Source of the DNA: an uncultured Roseburia sp.
GTDB lineage: Bacteria > Bacillota > Clostridia > Lachnospirales > Lachnospiraceae
NCBI GenBank assembly: GCA_945928585.1
Contig: CAMENQ010000099.1
Span: 1 to 7,975, forward strand
DNA: 7,975 nt
Reading direction: 5' to 3'
Below, one piece after another: positions 1 through 6,599 of the stretch. The translations under genes and the position numbers were made by a program. Every line of letters starts with the position of its first letter. The first letter of the stretch is position 1. The notes below the pieces were generated by a model. The model saw only the letters and a program-made list of their open reading frames with translations. It ran no database searches and was not told the DNA's origin.

Positions 1-61
1 CTATATATGATTTTACGCTGTCGCTTTAGGAATTTCCTATTATTTAAAAAATTTAAAAATC

Positions 62-67
62 AGGAGG
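62..67 (+). promoter_or_regulatory. Ribosome binding site that sets the start of the SemiSWEET gene
   Basis: A perfect AGGAGG lies 8 nt before the ATG at 76. The reading frame is open upstream to an ATG at 7. That ATG has no Shine-Dalgarno sequence, and the extra 23 residues are charged and unlike the family, so the start at 76 is chosen. Confidence 0.85.
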
Positions 68-75
68 AACAAAAA

Positions 76-432
76 ATGTCTCAATTATTAGAAGCAATTA
101 TGCTTATATGCTTTGGCTGCTCATGGCCAATGAACCTTATAAAAAATATCAAATGCAAAACCGCAAAAAGTATGAGCCTTCCGTTTATTCTGCTTATAAC
201 CTCAGGCTATATAGCAGGTATAACCGCAAAACTGGTTTCCCATCAGATAAATTATGTACTTATTGTATATATTCTCAACATTATTATTGTAACAATGAAT
301 ATTGCCGTTTACTTCTACAACCGCAGCTTAGATAAAAAAGCTTCTGCCGGTGAAAACAATAATAATGAAGCAAAAAAACAACCATTTCCAAAGCACAAAG
401 AAGTATATATACTTCACACCGAAACAAATTAA
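76..432 (+). CDS. SemiSWEET / PQ-loop family small membrane protein
   Basis: This is a 118-residue integral membrane protein with three predicted helices at about residues 4-21, 35-54 and 58-81. That is the triple-helix bundle of bacterial SemiSWEETs, which work as dimers and move sugars or other small solutes across the cytoplasmic membrane. The first helix ends in CSWPM (15-19), where many relatives carry the PQ dipeptide. A basic loop (KNIKCKTAKSMSL, 23-35) and a glycine-bearing second helix (SGYIAG, 43-48) follow, as in the family. Residues 82-118 form a polar, Asn/Lys-rich tail that makes the protein about 30 residues longer than a typical SemiSWEET. The start at 76 is supported by AGGAGG 8 nt upstream. 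The gene stands alone on this strand, convergent with serA, and is followed by its own terminator. Only a weak -10-like TATTAT (38-43) is visible upstream. The family assignment is fairly secure from topology and motifs; the substrate is unknown, and nothing nearby links it to sugar use. Confidence 0.75.
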   Translation: MSQLLEAIMLICFGCSWPMNLIKNIKCKTAKSMSLPFILLITSGYIAGITAKLVSHQINYVLIVYILNIIIVTMNIAVYFYNRSLDKKASAGENNNNEAKKQPFPKHKEVYILHTETN

Positions 433-516
433 CCACCATTCCATACCCAAGTGCTTTTAAGCATAAAATGGCAGCCAATCCAAACTTACAGATTTGTATA
501 TATTCCCAAAAAAAGA

Positions 517-542
517 CGCCGCTTTCAAAGCGGCGCCTTTTT
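517..542 (+). terminator. Intrinsic terminator of the SemiSWEET gene, probably bidirectional
   Basis: A perfect 9-nt inverted repeat (517-525 with 527-535, core CGCCGCT/AGCGGCG) is followed by TTTTT at 538-542. It sits 85 nt after the SemiSWEET stop codon. Seven A residues at 508-514 provide a U-run on the other strand, so it can also stop transcripts leaving serA. Confidence 0.88.
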
Positions 543-667
543 AAGTTATAATTAATCTCCATATATATAAATAGCGAATCCTCTGGCACGATAACCAAAA
601 TTCGCTCAAACCCACTAAAGCAACAGCGTGGAATTAAGAAACCAAAAATTCGCGAATGCGAATTTAT
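543..667. other. Structured non-coding stretch between two terminators
   Basis: No credible gene is visible here. The stretch holds four copies of the hexamer ATTCGC or its complement: GCGAAT at 574-579 and 658-663, and ATTCGC at 600-605 and 648-653. A near-identical direct repeat is AACCAAAATTCGC (593-605) and AACCAAAAATTCGC (640-653). The copies pair into a hairpin with a 7-bp stem (573-579 with 600-606, 20-nt loop) and a perfect 8-bp hairpin (646-653 with 658-665, 4-nt loop). An AT-rich TATATATAAA lies at about 562-571, but no good -35 is seen. It could be a small plus-strand RNA ending at the next terminator, or just the 3' untranslated region of serA. Confidence 0.4.
644..665 (-). terminator. 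serA: Possible weak terminator of the serA transcript
   Basis: Read on the minus strand, the perfect 8-bp stem AAATTCGC/GCGAATTT (arms 658-665 and 646-653) has a GAAT/ATTC tetraloop and runs straight into TTTTT (648 to 644), about 30 nt after the serA stop. The stem is AT-rich and part of the T run is within it, so termination would be partial; the hairpin at 517-535 lies farther on as a backup. Confidence 0.4.
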
Positions 668-696
668 AAGCGCCGCTGCCGTGCGGCGCTTTTTTT
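668..696 (+). terminator. GC-rich hairpin with plus-strand T run next to the serA stop
   Basis: The 9-bp stem AAGCGCCGC/GCGGCGCTT (668-676 with 683-691, loop TGCCGT) is followed by a plus-strand run of seven T residues (690-696), whose last two bases are part of the serA stop codon. On the minus strand the base run after the hairpin is only TTATAAATT, so it is a far better terminator for plus-strand RNA than for serA. Its likely roles are to end a small RNA, or to block plus-strand read-through antisense to serA. The stem core matches that of the terminator at 517-542. Confidence 0.75.
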
Positions 697-1852
697 ACTT
701 TATTACTCTAACCTTTATTACCCCATCAATAGCCTCTATCTTAGCCACTGTATCACCATCAATATTAGAATCCAAATCCATCATAGTGTAACCATAGTTG
801 CCCTTTGATTTATTTGTCATATCCGATATATTTATGTGAGCCATGGCTGAAGTAAACTGGCTTATCATATTTGGTACGTTTTTGTGAAGAATTGCAATAC
901 GTCCTGCCTTATTGCATACGCCCATATCACAAGCAGGATAGTTTACTGAATTCTTGATATTACCATTTTCAATATAATCTACTATCTGCTTAACTGCCAT
1001 TACTGCACAGTTATCCTCTGACTCCTCTGTAGAAGCGCCAAGATGTGGGAATGCTATTACGCCCTCCATATTTGCTGTTTTTGCATTTGGGAAATCTGTA
1101 ACATACTTTCTTACCTTTCCGCTTGCAAGTGCCTCTGCCATATCATTGTCATTTACGAGCAAGTCTCTTGCATAGTTAAGGATTATTACTCCATCCTTCA
1201 TCATTGAAAGAGATGCCTTATTTATCATACCCTTTGTATCATCAAGAAGCGGCACATGAATTGTTATAAAATCACTTACAGCATAAACCTCTGCATTTGA
1301 TTTTACTATAGTTACCTCATTTGACAGATTAAGGGCATTCTGTACTGAAAGATATGGGTCACAGCCTACTACCTTCATTCCTAAGCTGCTTGCGGCATTT
1401 GCAACAAGTACGCCTATAGCGCCAAGTCCGATTACACCCAGTGTCTTTCCCTTTATTTCTGTTCCTGCAAACTTTGATTTTGCTTTTTCCATGGTCTTGT
1501 TTATGTTTTCATCAGCTTTATTGTCAGAAACCCACTGCATACCGCCTCTTATGTCTCTTGAAGCAAGTAACATACCTGCAATAACAAGCTCCTTAACTCC
1601 ATTTGCATTTGCGCCCGGTGTATTAAATACTACAACACCTTTCTCAGCACATTTGTCAAGTGGAATATTATTTACGCCTGCACCTGCCCTTGCTACTGCA
1701 AGAAGACTGTCCGGCAGCTCAAGCTCATGCATAGCTGCACTTCTTACCAATACTGCATCTGCCTCTGAAAACTCGCCTGTTGTACCGAAGGTGTCCGGTA
1801 AAAGGCTCATACCTACCTTTGCGATAGGATTTAAACAATTAACCTTAATCAT
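695..1852 (-). CDS. serA: D-3-phosphoglycerate dehydrogenase, short ACT-domain form
   Basis: This enzyme oxidises 3-phosphoglycerate to 3-phosphohydroxypyruvate with NAD, the first step of serine synthesis, in the cytoplasm. The start is the ATG at 1852, giving 385 residues: AAAGGAAG lies 7 nt before it, whereas the ATG six codons upstream has no binding site. A substrate lobe covers about residues 1-95 (RAGAGVNNIP 55-64, NTPGANANGVKE 77-88). It is followed by the NAD domain with GLGAIG (142-147) and the acidic D165, catalytic R229 (LNYARD) and H270 (PHLGAST), and then a C-terminal ACT domain (about 316-385) that in relatives binds serine. There is no intervening ASB domain. The loop between D253 and H270 is about 11 residues shorter than in E. 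coli SerA and no obvious equivalent of its catalytic Glu269 is seen; ARD replaces the usual ARG/SRG. It lies 104 bp downstream of serC and is probably transcribed with it. The family is certain; the name rests on the serC linkage and the ACT domain. Confidence 0.93.
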   Translation of the reverse strand: MIKVNCLNPIAKVGMSLLPDTFGTTGEFSEADAVLVRSAAMHELELPDSLLAVARAGAGVNNIPLDKCAEKGVVVFNTPGANANGVKELVIAGMLLASRDIRGGMQWVSDNKADENINKTMEKAKSKFAGTEIKGKTLGVIGLGAIGVLVANAASSLGMKVVGCDPYLSVQNALNLSNEVTIVKSNAEVYAVSDFITIHVPLLDDTKGMINKASLSMMKDGVIILNYARDLLVNDNDMAEALASGKVRKYVTDFPNAKTANMEGVIAFPHLGASTEESEDNCAVMAVKQIVDYIENGNIKNSVNYPACDMGVCNKAGRIAILHKNVPNMISQFTSAMAHINISDMTNKSKGNYGYTMMDLDSNIDGDTVAKIEAIDGVIKVRVIK

Positions 1853-1859
1853 TTTATTA

Positions 1860-1867
1860 CTTCCTTT
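1860..1867 (-). promoter_or_regulatory. serA: Ribosome binding site that sets the serA start
   Basis: AAAGGAAG on the minus strand is 7 nt before the ATG at 1852. The upstream in-frame ATG (1870) overlaps this site and has no Shine-Dalgarno sequence of its own, so the six-codon extension is rejected. Confidence 0.8.
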
Positions 1868-1956
1868 CATTTTTAGATATTATCCATACCATAGAAATCA
1901 CAGAACCGGAAACTATCTGTTGCCTGCAATATCTTTAGTATTTTAAAATATTAAGT

Positions 1957-3042
1957 TTATGCTTTGTTTTCCTGTTCAAACTTTCTCATAAACTCTACAA
2001 GCTTCTCTACACCCTCGATTGGCATAGCATTGTAAATAGAAGCTCTCATTCCGCCTACTGTTCTGTGTCCCTTAAGATTTTCAAAGCCTGCAGCCTTTGC
2101 TTCCTTTACAAACTTAGCATCAAGCTCCTCATTTCCCGTAACAAAAGGTACATTCATAAGAGAACGGTCCTTTGGCACTACAGTACCCTTGAAAAGTTCA
2201 CTTTCATCTAAGAAATCATATAAAATCTTTGCTTTCTTTTCATTGATTTCCTTCATCTTTTCAAGTCCGCCTAACTTCTTTAACCACTTAAATACCTTGC
2301 CGCAGATATAAATATTGTAGCAAGGAGGTGTATTGTAAAGTGAGTCGGCATCTGAATGGGTCTTGTACTTAAGCATGGTTGGTGTTCCCGGAAGAACATC
2401 CTCTGTTATAAGGTCTTCTCTTATTATAACGATAACCATACCTGCAGGTCCTACATTCTTCTGTACACCGCCGTAGATAACGCCATACTTTGTTACATCT
2501 ACAGGCTCTGATAAGAAGCATGATGAAACATCTGCCACAAGTGTCTTGCCTTTTGTGTTTGGAAGCTCCTTAAACTTTGTTCCATAGATAGTGTTGTTCT
2601 CGCAGATATAAACATAATCTGCATCCTCAGGAATATCAAGGTCTGAGCAGTCCGGTATGTACGAAAATGTTTTATCCTCGCTTGATGCTACCTTTACGGC
2701 ATCACCATACTTCTGTGCCTCCTGATATGCCTTCTTTGCCCACTGTCCTGTAACAATGTAAGCTGCCTTCTTGTTTTTCATAAGGTTCATAGGAATCATG
2801 GCAAACTGCTGTGAAGCTCCGCCCTGAAGGAATAAAACCTTATAATTGTCAGGAATGTTCATCAGGTCTCTTAAATCCTGCTCTGCTGTCTTGATGATGT
2901 CATCAAATACCTTTGAACGATGGCTCATCTCCATAACAGACATTCCACTGCCGTTGTAATCCAGCATTTCTGCTGCGGCTTCCTTCAATACTTCCTCCGG
3001 TAATACTGCCGGTCCTGCTGAGAAATTATACACTCTTCCCAT
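1957..3042 (-). CDS. serC: Phosphoserine aminotransferase
   Basis: This PLP enzyme transfers the amino group of glutamate to 3-phosphohydroxypyruvate, giving O-phosphoserine, the second step of serine synthesis. The 361-residue protein is full length for the family (E. coli SerC is of similar size). It opens with YNFSAGPAVLP (5-15), the usual SerC N-terminus, followed by EMSHRSK (38-44) with the substrate-binding His-Arg pair. GGASQQF (74-80) holds the PLP phosphate, W101 stacks on the cofactor, ADVSS (170-174) supplies the Asp that binds the pyridine nitrogen, and GGVQKNVGPAG (191-201) contains the Schiff-base lysine K195. The C-terminus has the expected GHRTVGGMRASIYNAMP segment. AAAGGAGG at 3053-3060 precedes the ATG by 10 nt. 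It is followed by serA on the same strand, the common serC-serA pairing, so the two steps are made together. A promoter candidate lies in the 148-bp gap from ilvB. Confidence 0.96.
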   Translation of the reverse strand: MGRVYNFSAGPAVLPEEVLKEAAAEMLDYNGSGMSVMEMSHRSKVFDDIIKTAEQDLRDLMNIPDNYKVLFLQGGASQQFAMIPMNLMKNKKAAYIVTGQWAKKAYQEAQKYGDAVKVASSEDKTFSYIPDCSDLDIPEDADYVYICENNTIYGTKFKELPNTKGKTLVADVSSCFLSEPVDVTKYGVIYGGVQKNVGPAGMVIVIIREDLITEDVLPGTPTMLKYKTHSDADSLYNTPPCYNIYICGKVFKWLKKLGGLEKMKEINEKKAKILYDFLDESELFKGTVVPKDRSLMNVPFVTGNEELDAKFVKEAKAAGFENLKGHRTVGGMRASIYNAMPIEGVEKLVEFMRKFEQENKA

Positions 3043-3099
3043 TGCAAAAAATCCTCCTTTAAAGGTTTAATAGTCCCGCTTTATGCGGATTTAAGTTAA

Positions 3100-3129
3100 A
3101 TAATAAAGTAATATATATTAATGTGGCAA
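3100..3129 (-). promoter_or_regulatory. serC: Candidate sigma-A promoter for serC-serA
   Basis: On the minus strand TTGCCA (3124-3129) matches 5 of 6 bases of the -35 consensus. TATTAT (3100-3105) matches 5 of 6 of the -10 consensus. The spacer is 18 bp. Transcription would start near 3093, giving a leader of about 50 nt with a small CCGC/GCGG hairpin (3076-3088). The -35 lies inside the palindrome at 3118-3187, so a protein or structure acting there could control serC. Confidence 0.5.
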
Positions 3130-3187
3130 CGCACTTAATTATATTTCAATATAAACAAAAATATAATCAAGTGCATTTTCACATTAA
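3118..3187. repeat. 70-bp imperfect palindrome between ilvB and serC
   Basis: The arms 3118-3146 and 3159-3187 pair over 23 positions. There is an outer 8-bp stem (TTAATGTG/CACATTAA), a symmetric 5 x 5 internal loop, then GCACTT/AAGTGC, one A-C mismatch and ATTATATTT/AAATATAAT, closing on a 12-nt loop. It begins 3 bp after the ilvB stop codon. There is no T run on either strand directly after it, so it is not a standard intrinsic terminator. It may be an mRNA 3'-end stabiliser, an operator over the serC promoter or a small mobile palindrome. TA dinucleotides flank ATGTG...CACAT, but any palindrome ending in TTAA would show that. Confidence 0.7.
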
Positions 3188-3190
3188 AAA

Positions 3191-4882
3191 CTAATTTTTC
3201 TTAGCATCAAGGTCTTCCTGACTGAATGCCTCTGAAATAGCTCCTCCCGGTGCTACCATAGGGAATACCTTTTCATCCTGGTCTATCTGACAGTCAAGCA
3301 CAACAGGAACACCTGCCTTCAGTGCTTCATCAAATGCTTTTTCAAATTCTTCCTTTGTAGTTACCTTGTATGATTTTGCACCCATAGCCTCTGACAGCTT
3401 AACAAAATCAACACAGTCATTTAATACTGTATTTGAATATCTCTGTCCGTAGAATAATGTCTGCCACTGGCGAACCATACCAAGTACATGGTTATTTATT
3501 ATTACCTCTATAATAGGAATATTATATCTTGCAGCTGTTGCTATTTCGTTCATATTCATACGGAAACAGCCATCACCTGCAATATTTATAACTGTTTTAT
3601 CAGGACATCCCATCTTTGCGCCAAGACTTGCTCCCAGACCATAGCCCATAGTACCAAGACCGCCTGAAGTAATAAGTGTTCTAGGCTTTTTATACTTATA
3701 AAACTGGGCTGCCCACATCTGGTGCTGTCCTACCTCTGTAGTGATAATTGCATCACCATTTGTCTTTTCATAAATTTTTTCTATAATATACTGGCCGTTA
3801 AGTGTTTCATGATTATAAGTAAGAGGGAACTTAGCCTGCTTTTCTGCTATCTCCTTCATCCATTCAGTATGCTCTGTCTTTGTAAGCTTTGCGTTTATTC
3901 TGCCAAGAATTTCCTTTGCATCTCCTATAACGCTGGCTGTAGTTTTAATATTTTTATTTATTTCAGCAGCATCTATATCAATCTGTAAAATCTTTGCATT
4001 TTTAGCAAACTTACTTGTATTTCCTGTAACCCTGTCACTAAATCTTGCACCTACAACAATAAGAAGGTCACACTCTGACACACCATAATTTGATGTCTTT
4101 GTACCATGCATACCAATCATACCTGTGTAATGGCTGTCTTCACCATTGAATGCACCCTTACCCATAAGTGAATCACAAACAGGTGCATCAATAAGCTCTA
4201 CAAGCTTTGCAAGTTCCTTATCGGCACCTGATATAATGGCACCACCACCTACATAAACATATGGCTTCTTTGACTCATTTATGAGTTTAACTGCTGTTTC
4301 TATATCCTCGTCCTTTATGGTAGCTGTAACAGGTGTTACCTCCTCCGGCTTCTCAGGTGTAAATTCGATTTTATTTTTTGGATCTGTAACATCCTTTGTA
4401 ACATCTACAAGTACAGGTCCCGGTCTTCCTGTCTTTGCTATTTTAAATGCACGTCTTATTGTTTTAGCAAGGTCATTTATATCCTTTACGATAAAATTAT
4501 GCTTTGTGATAGGCATTGTAACTCCTGCAATGTCTATCTCCTGAAATGTATCCTTGCCTAAAAGTGACTTACCCACATTTGCAGTGATAGCTACCAAAGG
4601 AACTGAATCCATATATGCCGTTGCTATACCTGTTACAAGGTTTGTAGCTCCCGGACCTGATGTAGCCATACACACTCCTACCTTTCCGGTAGCTCTGGCA
4701 TATCCGTCTGCCGCATGTGCTGCTCCCTGCTCATGTGATGTTAAAATATGTTTTATTTCGTTTGAATGTTTATAAAGCTCATCATATACATTAAGGATAG
4801 TTCCTCCCGGATATCCGAATATGGTATCAACTCCCTGCTCCTTTAAACATTCTATAATAATTTCTGAACCGCTTAACTGCAT
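3191..4882 (-). CDS. ilvB: Acetolactate synthase (acetohydroxyacid synthase), catalytic large subunit
   Basis: This thiamine-diphosphate enzyme condenses two pyruvates to 2-acetolactate (valine, leucine) or pyruvate with 2-ketobutyrate (isoleucine). The start at 4882 gives 563 residues, full length for the family. The N-terminal ThDP domain shows GYPGG (23-27), the catalytic glutamate E51 in SHEQGAAHAADGYARATG and the F113-Q114 pair of the active site. The central FAD domain carries GARFSDRVTG (278-287), typical of the anabolic, FAD-dependent enzyme rather than the catabolic AlsS. The C-terminal domain has the metal/ThDP motif GDG (436-438) to NN (463-464), and MVRQWQ (469-474) with the tryptophan known from herbicide-binding studies. 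It lies 27 bp after ilvD in one operon. The small regulatory subunit, usually needed for full activity and valine inhibition, is not adjacent: serC follows, on its own apparent promoter. Identity is essentially certain; ilvB is chosen over ilvG/ilvI by convention only. Confidence 0.96.
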   Translation of the reverse strand: MQLSGSEIIIECLKEQGVDTIFGYPGGTILNVYDELYKHSNEIKHILTSHEQGAAHAADGYARATGKVGVCMATSGPGATNLVTGIATAYMDSVPLVAITANVGKSLLGKDTFQEIDIAGVTMPITKHNFIVKDINDLAKTIRRAFKIAKTGRPGPVLVDVTKDVTDPKNKIEFTPEKPEEVTPVTATIKDEDIETAVKLINESKKPYVYVGGGAIISGADKELAKLVELIDAPVCDSLMGKGAFNGEDSHYTGMIGMHGTKTSNYGVSECDLLIVVGARFSDRVTGNTSKFAKNAKILQIDIDAAEINKNIKTTASVIGDAKEILGRINAKLTKTEHTEWMKEIAEKQAKFPLTYNHETLNGQYIIEKIYEKTNGDAIITTEVGQHQMWAAQFYKYKKPRTLITSGGLGTMGYGLGASLGAKMGCPDKTVINIAGDGCFRMNMNEIATAARYNIPIIEVIINNHVLGMVRQWQTLFYGQRYSNTVLNDCVDFVKLSEAMGAKSYKVTTKEEFEKAFDEALKAGVPVVLDCQIDQDEKVFPMVAPGGAISEAFSQEDLDAKKN

Positions 4883-4891
4883 TTTCACTTT

Positions 4892-4897
4892 CCTCCT
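4892..4897 (-). promoter_or_regulatory. ilvB: Ribosome binding site that decides the ilvB start
   Basis: AGGAGG on the minus strand is 9 nt before the ATG at 4882 but only 3 nt before an in-frame GTG at 4888. Standard spacing favours the ATG, so the protein starts MQLSGSE rather than two residues earlier. Confidence 0.85.
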
Positions 4898-4909
4898 TTA
4901 AGCTATATA

Positions 4910-6583
4910 TTACTGATTAAACTTATTGCAAAGAATTGCTCCTTTATCTGCTGATGTAACGAGTGAGGCATATCTTGCAAGATAGCCTGTTGTGACATTA
5001 GGTTTTCTAGGTGTCCATTCAGCCTTTCTCTTGGCCATTTCCTCATCTGTTATGTCAACATTTATAGAGTGATTATCTATATCTATCTTAATGATGTCGC
5101 CTTCCTTTACAAGTGCAATAGGGCCTCCTACTGCTGCTTCAGGTGAAATGTGTCCTATGGATGCACCTCTTGAAGCTCCTGAAAAACGTCCGTCTGTAAT
5201 GAGGGCAACTGTTGAGCCAAGTCCCATACCTGCTATGGCAGATGTAGGATTAAGCATCTCCCTCATACCCGGACCGCCCTTTGGTCCTTCATATCTTATG
5301 ACAACCACATCTCCTGCAACTATTTTTCCACCCTTTATTGCTTCAATGGCATCCTCCTCACAGTCAAACACTCTGGCCGGGCCTTCATGCTTAAGCATCT
5401 CAGGAACTACGGCTGAACGCTTTACGACACATGAGTCAGGAGCAAGATTTCCGCGAAGCACTGCAATGCCTCCAACCTGACTATATGGGTTATCTATAGG
5501 TCTTATAACCTCTGTATCTCTGTTTACTGCATTTTTTATGTTTTCTCCGACAGTCTTTCCGGTAACTGTCATTAAATCCTCATGAAGAAGCTTTTTCTTT
5601 GAAAGCTCATTCATAACTGCATACACACCGCCTGCCTCATTAAGCTGCTCTATATATGTGTGTCCTGCAGGAGCAAGATGGCAAAGGTTAGGTGTTCTTG
5701 CACTTATTTCATTTGCCATGTCAAGATTTAAGTCTATACCTGCCTCATGAGCAATGGCAGGAAGATGAAGCATACTGTTTGTACTGCATCCAAGTGCCAT
5801 ATCTACCGTAAGTGCATTTTCAAATGCTTCCTTTGTCATAATGTCAAGAGGTTTTATATTTTTTTCTATAAGCTTAACAACCTGCATACCTGCATGCTTT
5901 GCAAGCTTTATTCTCTCTGAATATACTGCCGGTATGGTACCATTTCCCCGTAATCCCATACCAAGTGCCTCTGTAAGGCAATTCATGGAATTTGCAGTAT
6001 ACATGCCTGAACACGAACCGCATGTAGGACATGCATGGTTTTCGTAATCAATTATGTCCTCTTCACTCATTGTTCCTGCAGCATATGAACCTACTGCCTC
6101 AAACATACTTGAAAGCGAAGTTCTGTTTCCCTTTACATGACCTGCAAGCATAGGACCTCCGCTTACAAATACTGTAGGAATATTTAATCTGGCTGCTGCC
6201 ATAAGAAGTCCCGGTACATTCTTGTCACAGTTTGGAATCATAACAAGTCCGTCAAACTGATGAGCCATAGCAAGACACTCTGTAGAATCTGCTATAAGGT
6301 CTCTTGTAACAAGTGAATACTTCATACCGATATGTCCCATAGCTATACCGTCACAAACTGCAATGGCAGGAACCATAACAGGTGTACCGCCTGCCATAGC
6401 CACACCAAGCTTTACTGCCTCTGTTATCTTATCCAGATTCATATGTCCCGGTACTATTTCATTATATGAACTTACTACACCTATAAGCGGCTTTTCCATT
6501 TCCTCCTTTGTCATGCCAAGGGCATTGAAAAGGGAACGGTGTGGAGCCTGCTGCATACCTACTCTTACTGAATCACTTCTCAT
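4910..6583 (-). CDS. ilvD: Dihydroxy-acid dehydratase
   Basis: It dehydrates 2,3-dihydroxyisovalerate and 2,3-dihydroxy-3-methylvalerate to the keto acids that lead to valine/leucine and isoleucine. The 557 residues are the usual length for the Firmicute enzyme. Visible motifs are [12 protein letters not shown] (39-50), [10 protein letters not shown] (75-84) with the Mg-binding D78, NCDK (118-121) with cluster ligand C119 and the Mg-site D120-K121 (K121 is the lysine carbamylated in relatives), and [11 protein letters not shown] (184-194) with cysteines C185, C188 and C191. [13 protein letters not shown] (431-443) and [10 protein letters not shown] (464-473) build the active site. The first-ligand cysteine of the TPCN-type [2Fe-2S] enzymes is replaced by PGH, as in E. 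coli IlvD, which suggests an oxygen-labile [4Fe-4S] cluster, in keeping with an anaerobe. AGGAGG (6590-6595) precedes the ATG by 6 nt. The gene is 16 bp after leuB and 27 bp before ilvB, so the three are co-transcribed. Confidence 0.97.
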   Translation of the reverse strand: MRSDSVRVGMQQAPHRSLFNALGMTKEEMEKPLIGVVSSYNEIVPGHMNLDKITEAVKLGVAMAGGTPVMVPAIAVCDGIAMGHIGMKYSLVTRDLIADSTECLAMAHQFDGLVMIPNCDKNVPGLLMAAARLNIPTVFVSGGPMLAGHVKGNRTSLSSMFEAVGSYAAGTMSEEDIIDYENHACPTCGSCSGMYTANSMNCLTEALGMGLRGNGTIPAVYSERIKLAKHAGMQVVKLIEKNIKPLDIMTKEAFENALTVDMALGCSTNSMLHLPAIAHEAGIDLNLDMANEISARTPNLCHLAPAGHTYIEQLNEAGGVYAVMNELSKKKLLHEDLMTVTGKTVGENIKNAVNRDTEVIRPIDNPYSQVGGIAVLRGNLAPDSCVVKRSAVVPEMLKHEGPARVFDCEEDAIEAIKGGKIVAGDVVVIRYEGPKGGPGMREMLNPTSAIAGMGLGSTVALITDGRFSGASRGASIGHISPEAAVGGPIALVKEGDIIKIDIDNHSINVDITDEEMAKRKAEWTPRKPNVTTGYLARYASLVTSADKGAILCNKFNQ

Positions 6584-6599
6584 CTTAATCCTCCTGATT

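Noticed and set aside
7..75. Upstream extension of the SemiSWEET gene to an ATG at 7
   Set aside because: There is no Shine-Dalgarno sequence before it, and the added residues are charged and precede a perfect AGGAGG-ATG at 76.
284..598. Minus-strand open frame of about 100 codons across the SemiSWEET 3' end and its terminator
   Set aside because: It reads through a strong hairpin and T run, has no family resemblance and overlaps a better-supported gene.
543..667. CRISPR array or integron-type attachment site
   Set aside because: The repeats are short, in mixed orientation and unevenly spaced, with no cas or integrase gene nearby.
1491..1946. Open plus-strand frame of about 150 codons within and beyond serA
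   Set aside because: It lies almost wholly antisense to the well-supported serA, has no ribosome binding site and translates to a Ser/Thr/Ala-rich sequence typical of an antisense shadow.
3118..3187. Intrinsic terminator for ilvB
   Set aside because: The stem is long but AT-rich and is followed on the minus strand by TATATATTAC rather than a T run, so it does not meet the usual form; it is listed as a palindromic repeat instead.
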